A DNA stretch of 64,000 nt from Morococcus cerebrosus (GCF_022749515.1 NZ_CP094242.1:2108001-2172000), one strand, 5' to 3'; shown: positions 1 through 8,523, counted from the first letter of the stretch. Notes: generated by a model from the letters alone, not told the origin. Numbers and translations are program-made.

Positions 1-1
1 C

Positions 2-214
2 GAAACACGAAAAGGTGAAACGTTGGATCACCAACCGCTTCCGCCGTTTGACCCGCGCACCATGCAGATTCAAGATTACCTTGACCAAATCGAGCGCGGC
101 ATTATCGAACAAGCGTTGCAGCAAACCCGTTACAACCGCACTCAGGCTGCCAAGCTTTTGGGCATCAGCTTCCGTTCCATGCGCTACCGTATGGAACGTT
201 TGGACATCAATTAA
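2..214 (+). CDS. pilR: PilR-like sigma-54 response regulator, C-terminal end (partial)
   Basis: Only the last 70 codons are in the window; the frame is open from base 2 and the 5' part lies outside. The tail holds a Fis-type helix-turn-helix (HTH_8): an acidic helix around IERGIIEQAL followed by NRTQAAKLLGISFRSMRYRM, the classic recognition-helix end of NtrC-family activators. The final RYRMERLDIN matches the way PilR proteins end. Such proteins bind upstream of sigma-54 promoters, in PilR's case for type IV pilin. The intact rpoN at 51518 gives it a partner. The receiver and AAA+ domains cannot be seen, so the exact paralogue is inferred. Confidence 0.75.
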   Translation, partial: ETRKGETLDHQPLPPFDPRTMQIQDYLDQIERGIIEQALQQTRYNRTQAAKLLGISFRSMRYRMERLDIN

Positions 215-272
215 ATCGGTGCTTTGCCATTGCCTGCACGTTTAGGAAGCAAAACCTAAACGTATGTTTTAG

Positions 273-422
273 ATATAGCAGGTTAAGTTTAAATTAGGAC
301 AAAATCGCGGATAGTATAGACAGTAGGAAACCAGTCAACTTGGTACGCTCATACTTAGAGAGTCATTCTCTCTATACTGAGACATTGCAACACAATATTG
401 ATTTAAACTTAACCTGCTATAT
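273..422. repeat. Correia-like MITE, divergent 150-bp form
   Basis: A 150-bp element bounded by a perfect 22-bp terminal inverted repeat that begins ATATAGCAGGTTAAG at the left and ends in its complement at the right. The interior (GGACAAAATCGCGGATAGTATAGACAGTAGG and a TCATTCTC stem) resembles a 150-bp Correia element, but the ends differ from the standard TATAGTGGATTAA found elsewhere in this window. It lies in the gap between the PilR-like gene and the DUF4112 gene and fills most of it. Confidence 0.75.
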
Positions 423-445
423 ATCTCCATTCAGATCACAAACAT

Positions 446-1048
446 TCAAAACCAACCGGCAACAGCGTGAAACAAATAAGTCATACCGCTCCACGCCCAT
501 TTACTTACTGCAACCGTTATCCAGCCCATCAAAACCAACACAATCAAACCAAAAAAATCAGGCATATGCAGATAAAACCAAGCCGCAACAGGTTTGCGCC
601 AAAAGTCTGATTGCTGCTGTTTCTTCTCCAAAGCCGCGTGCATAAACGGACGCTCCAAATGTATGTCGTAGTCAATGCCATACTCACTGCGTACATGCTC
701 ATTGATGACTTTCAAAGTACGGCGGCTCGGCTGCAAGAAAATATCGATAAGCGTACCGACAACAGGAATCATGCCAAGCACCATATCGGCAAAAGCAAGA
801 TATATGGCAGGACGCATTTTATGTTCCGGCACGCCCAACTCCCGCCCCATACGAAAAGCCTTCATCGTCAGAAAAAGCCCGGCAATATCCCCGACCAAAG
901 GAATCAGCGACAGTATGGCATCAACGCCGATTCCCTGCTTGGTAAAAGGAATACAAAACAAACTATCCATAGTGTTGGCATATTTAGCCAAATCACGTTC
1001 CCGTCGGATGATTTCTTGACGTTCATAAGGTATAGGTGTGTGCTTCAT
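446..1048 (-). CDS. DUF4112 domain-containing membrane protein
   Basis: A 200-residue protein of the DUF4112 family, function unknown. The N-terminal half contains the family signature: MDSLFCIPFTKQGIGVDAIL, then a hydrophobic LIPLVGDIAGLFLTM stretch, and a second hydrophobic segment MVLGMIPVVGTLIDIFL. A third membrane segment lies near the C-terminus (FFGLIVLVLMGWITVAV). I chose the ATG at 1048 (MKHTPIPYERQE); a TTG 15 codons upstream is also open, but neither has a clear Shine-Dalgarno sequence. It is transcribed alone, away from rfbB. Confidence 0.75.
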   Translation of the reverse strand: MKHTPIPYERQEIIRRERDLAKYANTMDSLFCIPFTKQGIGVDAILSLIPLVGDIAGLFLTMKAFRMGRELGVPEHKMRPAIYLAFADMVLGMIPVVGTLIDIFLQPSRRTLKVINEHVRSEYGIDYDIHLERPFMHAALEKKQQQSDFWRKPVAAWFYLHMPDFFGLIVLVLMGWITVAVSKWAWSGMTYLFHAVAGWF

Positions 1049-1432
1049 TATGATTTTATTGTAGTAGGTTAATAACAGAGTTTTAAACAACAAAATTTAT
1101 TTTGATAAATCTTTATGTAATATTGCCAATAGCATTTTATACAAATAATCATATCAGGGACAATGCCAAATTCGGCCATTTTTTAGGTGTAATATCAACT
1201 TAAAGTTCAAATAGTAGAACTGTGCAGCCACGCCATTAAAAATAGAATGACAGTAGGCGCTTAGGATATACCACAATAATCATAGAATATACATTTATGA
1301 TATTCTTAGAATTAAATGATTTGATTTCATTAAAATAACAAAATAATGCCATAATATTCAGCTATGTTTAAGATACAAAAAAATATATATACAGTTATAA
1401 TTCGAGGCTGTACTGTATCTTAGAACCATCCC
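1049..1432. other. AT-rich divergent intergenic region
   Basis: 384 bases between the divergent DUF4112 and rfbB genes with no convincing ORF. It is much more AT-rich than the coding DNA. A TATAAT at 1396-1401 lies 32 bases before the rfbB start, but no good -35 box sits at the right distance. No repeat or DUS was seen. Confidence 0.5.
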
Positions 1433-2497
1433 ATGAAAAAAATCCTTGTTACCGGCGGCGCGGGCTTTATCGGCTCGGCAGTGGTCCGCCACATCATCCA
1501 AAATACCGAAGACTCCGTCATCAATCTTGATAAGTTAACTTACGCAGGCAATCTCGAATCGCTAACCGACGTAGCCGACAGCCCTCGTTACGCTTTTGAG
1601 CAAGTGGACATTTGCGATCGTGCCGAACTTGACCGCGTGTTTGCACAACACCAGCCCGATGCCGTCATGCACTTGGCAGCGGAAAGTCATGTCGACCGCT
1701 CTATTGATTCCGCCGGCGAATTCATCCAAACCAACATCGTCGGCACGTTCAACCTGCTCGAAGCCGCGCGCGCCTACTGGCAGCAAATGTCGTCTGAAAA
1801 ACGAGAAGCTTTCCGTTTTCACCATATTTCCACCGACGAAGTCTATGGTGATTTGCACGGTACGGACGATTTGTTTACCGAAACTACGCCCTACGCCCCG
1901 TCCAGCCCCTATTCCGCTTCCAAGGCTTCCAGCGACCATCTCGTGCGTGCATGGCTGCGCACTTACGGCCTGCCGACCATCGTAACCAACTGTTCGAACA
2001 ACTACGGTCCGTACCACTTCCCTGAAAAACTCATTCCATTGATGATTCTGAACGCGCTCGACGGCAAGCCCCTGCCCGTGTACGGCGACGGGATGCAAAT
2101 CCGCGACTGGCTGTTTGTCGAAGACCACGCCCGCGCGCTGTATCAGGTTGTTACCGAAGGCGTTGTCGGAGAAACCTATAATATCGGCGGGCATAATGAA
2201 AAAGCCAATATCGAAGTGGTCAAAACCATCTGTGCACTGCTGGAAGAACTCGTTCCCGAAAAACCAGCCGGTGTGGCGCGCTACGAAGATTTGATTACCT
2301 TCGTGCAAGACCGCCCTGGCCATGACGTTCGCTACGCCATCGATGCCGCCAAAATCGGCAGGGAACTGGGCTGGAAACCGCAGGAAACGTTCGAATCCGG
2401 CATCCGCAAAACAGTGCAATGGTATTTGAACAATAAAACTTGGTGGCAAAATGTATTGAACGGCAGCTACCGCTTGGAACGTCTGGGCAAGCTGTAA
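1433..2497 (+). CDS. rfbB: dTDP-glucose 4,6-dehydratase
   Basis: RmlB/RfbB converts dTDP-glucose to dTDP-4-keto-6-deoxyglucose in nucleotide-sugar synthesis. The 354-residue length is typical. The NAD-binding GGAGFIG loop is at residues 8-14, the catalytic Thr-Asp-Glu at 134-136 (STDEVYGD) and the Tyr-x-x-x-Lys pair at Y160/K164 (YSASKASSD). Its product would need the thymidylyltransferase encoded at 3036 for substrate. The gene is separated from rfbA by a small secreted-protein gene, and the later pathway genes rfbC and rfbD are not in the window. Confidence 0.96.
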   Translation: MKKILVTGGAGFIGSAVVRHIIQNTEDSVINLDKLTYAGNLESLTDVADSPRYAFEQVDICDRAELDRVFAQHQPDAVMHLAAESHVDRSIDSAGEFIQTNIVGTFNLLEAARAYWQQMSSEKREAFRFHHISTDEVYGDLHGTDDLFTETTPYAPSSPYSASKASSDHLVRAWLRTYGLPTIVTNCSNNYGPYHFPEKLIPLMILNALDGKPLPVYGDGMQIRDWLFVEDHARALYQVVTEGVVGETYNIGGHNEKANIEVVKTICALLEELVPEKPAGVARYEDLITFVQDRPGHDVRYAIDAAKIGRELGWKPQETFESGIRKTVQWYLNNKTWWQNVLNGSYRLERLGKL

Positions 2498-2550
2498 ACC
2501 ATACCTGCCCTACATTGCAAACAACAGGCATCATCGAAAAAGGTATTTCC

Positions 2551-2922
2551 ATGCATTCTCTGTCCCGTATAGTCTTATCGGCAACTTTGACCTCAGCCTT
2601 GTTCGTCTCTATGCCAGTTCTGGCAAAAGAAACGCGACATCATGCCGCACAAACGACTGTTAAAAAGATGACAAAAGCCGATGGCAGCACTATTGAGCGG
2701 GCAGTTGTCATCATTGAAGACGACACTATGCGCGGCATTGGCGCCGAAAACCGCTGGATTGCAGAAAATATGCCGGGATACCACAAAGTCGGACAAGCCC
2801 TGTTGCAGCAAAACGGCGGAGTCTATGACCGTATTGATGTGCAAAATGAAGCAGGCGACATCCGTTCCGTTTACTTCGATATCAAAAGCTTCTTTGGTAT
2901 GGTAAACGGCAAGCCTCTTTAA
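2551..2922 (+). CDS. Small predicted secreted protein, unknown function
   Basis: 123 residues. The first 25 form a clear Sec signal peptide: a positively charged start, a hydrophobic core (IVLSATLTSALFVSM) and a PVLA-KE cleavage site. The mature part is about 100 residues with no family I recognise and no cysteine pair or lipobox. I chose the ATG at 2551, preceded by AAAGGT, rather than an upstream GTG that overlaps rfbB. It lies 53 bases after rfbB and ends before a DUS hairpin, so it may be co-transcribed with rfbB. Function in the periplasm is inferred from the signal peptide only. Confidence 0.7.
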   Translation: MHSLSRIVLSATLTSALFVSMPVLAKETRHHAAQTTVKKMTKADGSTIERAVVIIEDDTMRGIGAENRWIAENMPGYHKVGQALLQQNGGVYDRIDVQNEAGDIRSVYFDIKSFFGMVNGKPL

Positions 2923-2926
2923 AACC

Positions 2927-2979
2927 AAAGGTCGTCTGAAAACATTAGCCATGCACAAACTATGTTTTCAGACGACCTT
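2927..2979 (+). terminator. Inverted DUS pair, putative terminator
   Basis: AAAGGTCGTCTGAAAAC and its complement are separated by about 20 bases, with a T-rich end. In Neisseria such inverted uptake-sequence pairs commonly act as rho-independent terminators; the DUS pairs listed below are interpreted in the same way. This one follows the secreted-protein gene. Confidence 0.65.
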
Positions 2980-3035
2980 AAAATCCATTTCACACATTTT
3001 GCTGATTTCAACAATCAGACAAACAAAGGACCCCC

Positions 3036-3902
3036 ATGAAAGGCATCATCCTTGCCGGCGGCAGCGGCACGCGCCTCTACCCCATCACGCGCGGCGTATC
3101 CAAACAGCTCCTGCCCGTGTACGACAAACCCATGATCTACTATCCCTTGTCCGTATTGATGCTGGCCGGAATACGCGAAATCTTGGTCATCACCACCCCC
3201 GAAGACAATCCCTCTTTCAGACGACTGCTCGGCGACGGCAGCGATTTCGGCATCTCCATCAGCTACGCCGAACAACCCAGCCCCGACGGCTTGGCACAAG
3301 CATTCATCATCGGCGAAGAGTTTATCGGCAACGACAACGTCTGCTTGGTCTTGGGCGACAATATTTTCTACGGCCAATCGTTTACCCAAACCCTGAAACA
3401 AGCTGCCTCCAAAAAACACGGCGCCACCGTGTTCGGCTACCAAGTCAAAGACCCCGAACGTTTCGGCGTCGTCGAATTTGACGAAAACTTCAATGCCTTA
3501 TCCATCGAAGAAAAACCGAAACAGCCCAAATCCGACTGGGCGGTAACAGGCTTATATTTCTACGACAACCGCGTCGTAGAATTTGCCAAGCAAGTCAAAC
3601 CCTCCGCACGCGGCGAACTCGAAATCAGCACGCTCAACCAAATGTATCTTGACGACGGTTCATTGTCCGTCCAGCTTTTAGGACGCGGCTTTGCATGGTT
3701 GGACACCGGTACGCACGAAAGCCTGCACGAAGCCGCCTCATTCGTCCAAACCGTGCAAAACATCCAAGACCTACAAGTCGCCTGCCTCGAAGAAATCGCT
3801 TGGCGCAACGGCTGGCTTTCAGACGAGCGCTTGGAAGAACTCGCCCACCCGATGGCAAAAAACCAATACGGTCAATATCTGCTGCACCTGTTGAAAAAAT
3901 AA
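3036..3902 (+). CDS. rfbA: Glucose-1-phosphate thymidylyltransferase
   Basis: RmlA/RfbA makes dTDP-glucose from glucose-1-phosphate and dTTP, the substrate of the rfbB product. The 288-residue length is standard. The nucleotide-binding signature [11 protein letters not shown] starts at residue 8, followed by [25 protein letters not shown] and the [11 protein letters not shown] stretch are typical of the sugar-binding half. The ATG at 3036 follows AAAGGA. The gene is followed by two hairpins and then the convergent folD. Confidence 0.96.
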   Translation: MKGIILAGGSGTRLYPITRGVSKQLLPVYDKPMIYYPLSVLMLAGIREILVITTPEDNPSFRRLLGDGSDFGISISYAEQPSPDGLAQAFIIGEEFIGNDNVCLVLGDNIFYGQSFTQTLKQAASKKHGATVFGYQVKDPERFGVVEFDENFNALSIEEKPKQPKSDWAVTGLYFYDNRVVEFAKQVKPSARGELEISTLNQMYLDDGSLSVQLLGRGFAWLDTGTHESLHEAASFVQTVQNIQDLQVACLEEIAWRNGWLSDERLEELAHPMAKNQYGQYLLHLLKK

Positions 3903-3903
3903 A

Positions 3904-3960
3904 AAAAGGTCGTCTGAAATCGTAAGGGACAATCATGTACCGACTGATTTCAGACAACCT
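3904..3960 (+). terminator. Imperfect inverted DUS pair after rfbA
   Basis: AAAGGTCGTCTGAAATC pairs with a copy carrying one change (ATTTCAGACAACCTTT). It starts two bases after the rfbA stop codon. Confidence 0.55.
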
Positions 3961-3974
3961 TTACCACGACATCA

Positions 3975-4035
3975 AAAAGCCAAGCCGGAACACGCGGGAT
4001 ACCGTATCCCTCCCGTGTATTCCGGCTTGGCTTTT
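3975..4035. terminator. Bidirectional rho-independent terminator between rfbA and folD
   Basis: AAAAGCCAAGCCGGAA-CACG pairs with CGTG-TTCCGGCTTGGCTTTT over about 20 bases, with A and T runs at the two ends. It is placed exactly between two convergent genes, so it can serve both. Confidence 0.8.
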
Positions 4036-4054
4036 CCATAACAATTTATATCAT

Positions 4055-4906
4055 TCAGTCATGTAGTGCAGCCGCGTGCAAGGTATTTTCCAAAAGCGTC
4101 GCAATCGTCATCGGGCCGACGCCGCCGGGAACAGGAGTAATCATGCCAGCCCGTTCTTTTGCCACATCAAACTCCACATCACCGCACAAACTGCCATCTT
4201 CCAAACGGTTGATACCGACATCAATCACAACCGCACCGGGCTTAATCCAACTGCCTTTAACAAAATTCGGGATACCCACACCGACGACCAAAATATCCGC
4301 CGCAGCCACTTCATCAGCAAGATTTTGCGTCGCACTGTGACATACCGTTACCGTCGCACGTGCCAACAATAGTTCCAAAGCCTGGGGTCTGCCTACAATA
4401 TTTGAAGCGCCGACAACAACCGCTTTTTTCCCTTTTGGATCGACCCCGTATTCTTCCAAAAGCGTCATTACACCTTTGGGCGTACATGGCCGCATCAGCG
4501 GCATTTTCACCACCAGCCGTCCTATATTGTAAGGATGGAAGCCGTCCACATCTTTATGTGGAACAATATTTTCCAGAACGGCCTGACTGTCGATATGTGC
4601 CGACAACGGAAGCTGCACCAAAATACCGTCCACAGCATCATCCTCATTCAGCCGCCCGACCAAATCCAACAACTCTTCTTGGGAAGTCGATTCGGGCAGC
4701 TCATAAGACAAAGAACGGATACCGCATTTTTCGCAAGCCAGCTTTTTATTGCGGACATATACCGCACTGGCAGGATCATTACCCACCAGAATGACCGCCA
4801 AACAAGGTTCGCGCAAACCATCTTCCTGACGCTTTACCACCGCTTCGGCAACTTTTGCCAATCTTTTGACCGACACCTCTTTACCGTTGATTAATTGTGC
4901 AGCCAT
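4055..4906 (-). CDS. folD: Bifunctional methylenetetrahydrofolate dehydrogenase/cyclohydrolase
   Basis: FolD interconverts 5,10-methylene-, methenyl- and 10-formyl-THF in one-carbon metabolism. The 283 residues match the family. The catalytic YVRNK motif is at residues 50-54 and the C-terminal signature [16 protein letters not shown] is present, together with the Rossmann stretch [16 protein letters not shown] chose MAAQLING (ATG at 4906), preceded by AGGAAGG; the 31 extra upstream codons lack such a site. It is monocistronic and convergent with rfbA. Confidence 0.96.
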   Translation of the reverse strand: MAAQLINGKEVSVKRLAKVAEAVVKRQEDGLREPCLAVILVGNDPASAVYVRNKKLACEKCGIRSLSYELPESTSQEELLDLVGRLNEDDAVDGILVQLPLSAHIDSQAVLENIVPHKDVDGFHPYNIGRLVVKMPLMRPCTPKGVMTLLEEYGVDPKGKKAVVVGASNIVGRPQALELLLARATVTVCHSATQNLADEVAAADILVVGVGIPNFVKGSWIKPGAVVIDVGINRLEDGSLCGDVEFDVAKERAGMITPVPGGVGPMTIATLLENTLHAAALHD

Positions 4907-5103
4907 AAACCTTCCTTCCCAATCAAAATGAACAATATCGGCGATTATCGCATTTTTAAACCGGTTTGACACATCCCGTAAAACCACATTCCTGCACATT
5001 CAAACTCATATTCCCATTCTGTTTCCTGGCATACTCATAAAAATAAATCTTAATAAAAAATAGAAAGATAGGAAAATAAATAAAAACAAACTTAAAAATA
5101 CAG

Positions 5104-5132
5104 TTGACCTTTCACCAACCTATCTGTATAGT
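5104..5132 (+). promoter_or_regulatory. Promoter of the tRNA-Pro/Arg/His operon
   Basis: TTGACC at 5104-5109 and TATAGT at 5127-5132 are spaced by exactly 17 bases. The predicted start is about seven bases before the first tRNA. Confidence 0.75.
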
Positions 5133-5146
5133 TTCATTCTTCAAGT

Positions 5147-5224
5147 CGGGGCGTAGCGCAGCCCGGTTAGCGCATCTGCTTTGGGAGCAGAGGGTCGTGA
5201 GTTCGAATCCCACCGCCCCGACCA
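5147..5224 (+). tRNA. tRNA-Pro (UGG)
   Basis: A complete cloverleaf: acceptor CGGGGCG pairs with CGCCCCG, followed by ACCA. The anticodon loop TTTGGGA gives TGG at 5182-5184, and the T loop is GTTCGAATC. The CCA end is encoded. Confidence 0.97.
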
Positions 5225-5251
5225 ATAATGCTTTAGCACGAATCGGCATGA

Positions 5252-5328
5252 GCGCCCGTAGCTCAACCGGATAGAGCACCGACCTTCTAAGTCGGGGGTT
5301 ACAGGTTCGATTCCTGTCGGGCGTGCCA
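5252..5328 (+). tRNA. tRNA-Arg (UCU)
   Basis: 77 bases including an encoded CCA. Acceptor GCGCCCG pairs with CGGGCGT, the anticodon stem CCGAC/GTCGG encloses a loop with TCT, and the T loop is GTTCGATTC. It reads AGA codons. It is the second gene of the three-tRNA operon. Confidence 0.96.
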
Positions 5329-5343
5329 AAATTTTAGTTTTAC

Positions 5344-5420
5344 GGTGGCTGTAGCTCAGTTGGTAGAGCCCTGGATTGTGATTCCAGTTGTCGTGGGTTC
5401 GAGCCCCATCAGCCACCCCA
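5344..5420 (+). tRNA. tRNA-His (GUG)
   Basis: The extra 5' G of tRNA-His is present (GGTGGCTG against CAGCCACC-CCA). The anticodon loop ATTGTGATT gives GTG, and the T loop is GTTCGAGCC. It is the last gene of the operon, with the terminator directly behind it. Confidence 0.97.
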
Positions 5421-5424
5421 AAAT

Positions 5425-5456
5425 AAAAGACCTGCATAAAATATGCAGGTCTTTTA
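5425..5456 (+). terminator. Terminator of the tRNA operon
   Basis: AAAAGACCTGCAT pairs with ATGCAGGTCTTTT across a four-base loop, followed by further Ts. Confidence 0.85.
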
Positions 5457-5535
5457 CTTTTTATATTGTTCCATTATCTATACCCCCATTTTTCTTTCAA
5501 ATATATAAAGTTCAAACCAAAAAGCCCAAGCTGCC

Positions 5536-5555
5536 GTTCCCGCTTGTACGGGAAA
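5536..5555. repeat. dRS3-like 20-bp repeat
   Basis: TTCCCGCTTGTACGGGAA has the inverted ends of the neisserial dRS3 repeat (ATTCCC-N8-GGGAAT) with a degenerate outer base. It lies within a longer arm, AAAGCCCA...TGGGCTTTT, at 5520-5572 that could fold as a terminator. Confidence 0.5.
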
Positions 5556-5630
5556 TAACAACATGGGCTTTTCCATTTCAATCCTAAATGCAGACCGATA
5601 TTCCGGCCTGCTTTAATCATCTATATCAGA

Positions 5631-5879
5631 TTAGCGGTTTTTCAAAAACCGTGTATAAACCGCCAAAATGATTACGGCGAAAATGGTTGAGGCAATCCAT
5701 CCGGCAGGTTCACCCACGTGATACCAACCTAATTTTTGCCCCACAAATCCTGCCAACGCCGACCCGCCAATACCCAACAGAGTCGTCATAATGAATCCGA
5801 AATTTTCCTTACCCGGATGCAGGAATTTTGCCAAAGCACCAATGATGAAACCGATAATAATCGTAACGATCCATCCCAT
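5631..5879 (-). CDS. GlsB/YeaQ/YmgE family stress membrane protein
   Basis: An 82-residue protein of the transglycosylase-associated (GlsB/YeaQ/YmgE) family. It has three hydrophobic segments: WIVTIIIGFIIGALAKFL, FIMTTLLGIGGSALAGFVG and GWIASTIFAVIILAVY, as usual for this inner-membrane family. Family members are induced by envelope or general stress, but their molecular role is unclear. The start is well fixed by GGAGG seven bases upstream. It is a single gene between the tRNA operon and the isochorismatase gene. Confidence 0.85.
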   Translation of the reverse strand: MGWIVTIIIGFIIGALAKFLHPGKENFGFIMTTLLGIGGSALAGFVGQKLGWYHVGEPAGWIASTIFAVIILAVYTRFLKNR

Positions 5880-6081
5880 AGTATTACCTCCGTGTGATAT
5901 GCAAGTTGTTTTAATTGGCTTTCCTTAGAAAGGCCTCTGTATAATACAGAACAGTTTGACCGACCGTCTTACCTCTCCCTCTTGTTTTTCTTAAAATAAA
6001 CAGACTTTAAGTACTTTTACCGTTTTGATGCAGCATATACACAAACAACCTCTTCCCAAGGTCGTCTGAAAGGAAATCCAA

Positions 6082-6615
6082 ATGAACACGGAAAATACGC
6101 TTTGCCTGATTGTCGATATTCAAGAACGCCTGCTGCCCGCATTGCACGGCAGCGAACAAATGGTCGAACATTGCCGCATCCTGCTGCAAGGCTTGTCGGC
6201 TCTAAACATACCGTTTGCAGCAACGGAACAATATCCGAAGGGTTTGGGTAAAACGACTCCCGCCATATCCCTGCTTCTGCACAATACGCCGATATTTGAA
6301 AAGACCCGTTTTTCCGCCGCATCACCCGAAGTCATGGCTATTCTGAAAGAGAAACAAATCGAAAACATCATCTTAATCGGTGCGGAAGCGCACATCTGTA
6401 TGCTTCAGACGACCTTGGACTTGCTCAAGCACAATATCCGCGTCCACATTCCTTACGAATGCACCACCTCCAGAAACGCGCTTAACAAAGACAATGCCTT
6501 GCAGCAGATGCTTACTGCCGGAGCCGCCGTATCCAACGTTGAGAGCCTATTATTCAACCTGATGGGTGATGCGAAACATCCTGCCTTTAAAACCATTTCC
6601 AAACTCATCCAATAG
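6082..6615 (+). CDS. Isochorismatase-family cysteine hydrolase
   Basis: 177 residues with the cysteine-hydrolase triad of the isochorismatase superfamily: D12 (LIVDIQERL), K74 (FEKTRFSA) and C106 (GAEAHICML), which follows the usual cis-peptide region. It is closest in layout to YcaC-like and nicotinamidase-related members, so the substrate is not defined. There is no linked enterobactin-type synthesis gene, so a siderophore role is not supported. A GNAT gene follows 18 bases later and is probably co-transcribed. Confidence 0.8.
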   Translation: MNTENTLCLIVDIQERLLPALHGSEQMVEHCRILLQGLSALNIPFAATEQYPKGLGKTTPAISLLLHNTPIFEKTRFSAASPEVMAILKEKQIENIILIGAEAHICMLQTTLDLLKHNIRVHIPYECTTSRNALNKDNALQQMLTAGAAVSNVESLLFNLMGDAKHPAFKTISKLIQ

Positions 6616-6633
6616 CCGTCAGGTCGCCTGAAA

Positions 6634-7131
6634 ATGGAATATACGATTACTCTAGCGAAAACAGAAGACCTGCCCGACATTGTCGAAATCTACAACAGTA
6701 CGATTGAAGCGCGCCAATCCACCGCCGATTTATCGCCCGTCGGCATCGAAACCCGCAAGCCTTGGTTTGAAGCACATTCCGGCAAACGCCCGCTTTATGT
6801 CTTGAAAAACCATAGCGGCGAATTGCTGGCATGGGGCAGCTTCAGCGATTATTATCCGCGCCACGCGTATCACATCAGTGCGGAAATCAGTATTTATGTC
6901 CGACACAATATGCGCGGGGTCGGCGTGGGTAAAATCCTGCTGCGCAATATGTTGGAGCGCGCGCCCTCCTTGGGTATTAAAAATGTTTTGGCCGTGATTT
7001 TCGGACACAACCACCCCAGCCTGCATCTTTTCCACTCGTTCGGTTTTCAAGAATGGGGCAGATTGCCCGCAGTGTGCGATTTGGAAACATTTGAAGCGGA
7101 TGTGGTTATCTTGGGCAAACGGATAACGTAA
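6634..7131 (+). CDS. GNAT-family N-acetyltransferase, phosphinothricin-acetyltransferase type
   Basis: 165 residues covering a full GNAT fold. The N-terminus YTITLAKTEDLPDIVEIYNSTI and the acetyl-CoA loop VRHNMRGVGVGKILL (around residues 89-103) are characteristic of the PAT/YncA subgroup, which acetylates small amines or amino-acid analogues. NHPSLHLFHSFGFQEWG is the family's typical third motif. It starts inside a degenerate DUS (AGGTCGCCTGAAA) just after the hydrolase gene. The substrate cannot be told from sequence. Confidence 0.85.
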   Translation: MEYTITLAKTEDLPDIVEIYNSTIEARQSTADLSPVGIETRKPWFEAHSGKRPLYVLKNHSGELLAWGSFSDYYPRHAYHISAEISIYVRHNMRGVGVGKILLRNMLERAPSLGIKNVLAVIFGHNHPSLHLFHSFGFQEWGRLPAVCDLETFEADVVILGKRIT

Positions 7132-7174
7132 TTTCCTCTAAAGAACCCAACCTGAAAGATCATGCGTATCAGTA

Positions 7175-7210
7175 AAAAGGTCGTCTAAAATCTACTTTCA
7201 GACGACCTTT
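7175..7210. terminator. Inverted DUS pair between GNAT gene and sspB
   Basis: AAAAGGTCGTCTAAAA (one base off the DUS) faces a perfect copy ending GACGACCTTT. It lies between convergent genes and can end both transcripts. Confidence 0.65.
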
Positions 7211-7214
7211 CGTT

Positions 7215-7631
7215 TTATTTGACGAACTTCAATACCTTGCCCGACTTGGCAGGCTCGCCGTCAGTCGGCTTATCTGCCGCCGGCTCCTGCTGCGCCTCCT
7301 TACCGGAAGCATCCACTTCGTAAGGCTCGACTTCGAACCCCATCCCCTCCCCGCTTTCGCGTGAAAAGATACTGATGACATGGCCAACGGGAATCCAAAT
7401 ATCGTGCGCCACGCCGCCGAAACGGGCGGAAAAGCTGATCCAATCGTTATCGATATTCAGATTATGGCTGGCTGTCGGGCCGATATTTAGTACGATTTCA
7501 TTGTCGCGGACATATTGCATGGGTACGCGGGTATGTTCGTTAACCCAAACGACCAGATGCGGCGTTTGGCCATTGTCTGTACACCATTCATATAAGGCAC
7601 GAAGCAGATAGGGTTTGGTCGAAGTCGTCAT
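7215..7631 (-). CDS. sspB: ClpXP specificity-enhancing factor SspB
   Basis: 138 residues. The N-terminal 100 form the SspB fold that binds ssrA-tagged proteins (KPYLLRALYEWCTDNGQTPHLVVW, LNIGPTASHNLNI, ISFSARFGGVAHDIWIPVGHV). The acidic, Pro/Ala-rich linker ends in GKVLKFVK, the short C-terminal tail that docks on ClpX. It lies 19 bases behind sspA in the usual sspA-sspB order. Confidence 0.95.
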   Translation of the reverse strand: MTTSTKPYLLRALYEWCTDNGQTPHLVVWVNEHTRVPMQYVRDNEIVLNIGPTASHNLNIDNDWISFSARFGGVAHDIWIPVGHVISIFSRESGEGMGFEVEPYEVDASGKEAQQEPAADKPTDGEPAKSGKVLKFVK

Positions 7632-7650
7632 GGTATCTCCTTTCGGAAGC

Positions 7651-8256
7651 TTATCTGCGCATGGCTTTCTCGGCGGGCGTCAGTGCTTCGATGAAAGCCT
7701 CGCGTTGGAAAATGCGCTCGGCGTATTTCAACAAAGGCGCGGCGGATTTGCCGAGCTTGATGTCGTAATGATCAAGCCGCCACAACAAGGGAGACAGCGC
7801 TACGTCAATCATAGAAAAATCTTCGCCGAGGATGTATTTGCTCTTCGCAAAAGCAGGAGCCAGCATTGTCAGCCCGTTACCGATGGCTTCGCGCGCTTTA
7901 GCCTGTTCTTTGTTGGTCGCGTTGGGGTTTTCCAAAACATGGACGAAGTTGAACAATTCTTTTTCCATGCGGAACAACACCAAACGCCCGCGTCCGCGCA
8001 TCACGGGATCGCCGGGCATCAGTTGCGGATGCGGGAAACGTTCGTCGATATATTCGTTGATGATGTTGGACTCGTGCAAGATGAGGTCGCGTTCAACCAA
8101 AACAGGTACTTGATTGTACGGATTCATTACGGCAAGGTCTTCGGGCTTGTTGAAAATATCGACATCTTTGATTTCAAAATCCATGCCTTTTTCGTACAAC
8201 ACGAAACGGCAGCGTTGGCTGAACGGGCAGGTAATGCCTGAATATAAGGTCATCAT
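7651..8256 (-). CDS. sspA: Stringent starvation protein A (glutathione S-transferase fold)
   Basis: A 201-residue GST-fold RNA-polymerase-associated protein. The thioredoxin-like N-terminus MTLYSGITCPFSQRCRFVLYEKG and the NPYNQVPVLVERDLILHESNIINEY segment are diagnostic. ATG codons at 8256 and 8253 are adjacent, with AGGAG about ten bases upstream; the first is given. SspA binds RNA polymerase in starvation and acid response. It forms an operon with sspB. Confidence 0.93.
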   Translation of the reverse strand: MMTLYSGITCPFSQRCRFVLYEKGMDFEIKDVDIFNKPEDLAVMNPYNQVPVLVERDLILHESNIINEYIDERFPHPQLMPGDPVMRGRGRLVLFRMEKELFNFVHVLENPNATNKEQAKAREAIGNGLTMLAPAFAKSKYILGEDFSMIDVALSPLLWRLDHYDIKLGKSAAPLLKYAERIFQREAFIEALTPAEKAMRR

Positions 8257-8280
8257 GGTAATTGGGCTCCTGTATCCGGT

Positions 8281-8292
8281 TTCAGACGGCAT
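8281..8292 (-). other. Meningococcal-dialect DUS (ATGCCGTCTGAA)
   Basis: TTCAGACGGCAT reads as ATGCCGTCTGAA on the minus strand, the 12-bp uptake sequence of the meningococcus/gonococcus dialect. Almost all other uptake sequences here are of the AGGTCGTCTGAAA type. Confidence 0.7.
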
Positions 8293-8416
8293 GCGCCTGA
8301 TACGACCGTTAAACAAATTAATCGCAGAATTATACGCGATTGCATACAACAATTCTAGAAAAACAGGGTAATATATTGTTTTAAATTATATTTTTTGACT
8401 TCCCCATCTTAAGTCA

Positions 8417-8523
8417 TATAGTGGATTAAATTTAAATCAGGACAAGGCGACGAAGCCGCAGACAGTACAAATAGTACGACAAGGCGAGGCAACGCCGTAC
8501 TGGTTTAAATTTAATCCACTATA
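8417..8523. repeat. Correia element, short 107-bp form
   Basis: TATAGTGGATTAAATTTAAA at the left and its complement at the right enclose the GACAAGGCGACGAAGCCGCAGACAGTAC core. It lacks the internal segment of about 50 bases present in the 156-bp copies at 21186 and 33339. It lies between sspA and IS30 copy 1. Confidence 0.9.

Noticed and set aside
340-645. ORF across the divergent Correia element and the end of the DUF4112 gene
   Set aside because: Starts inside a MITE and reads antisense through a real gene; no coding features.
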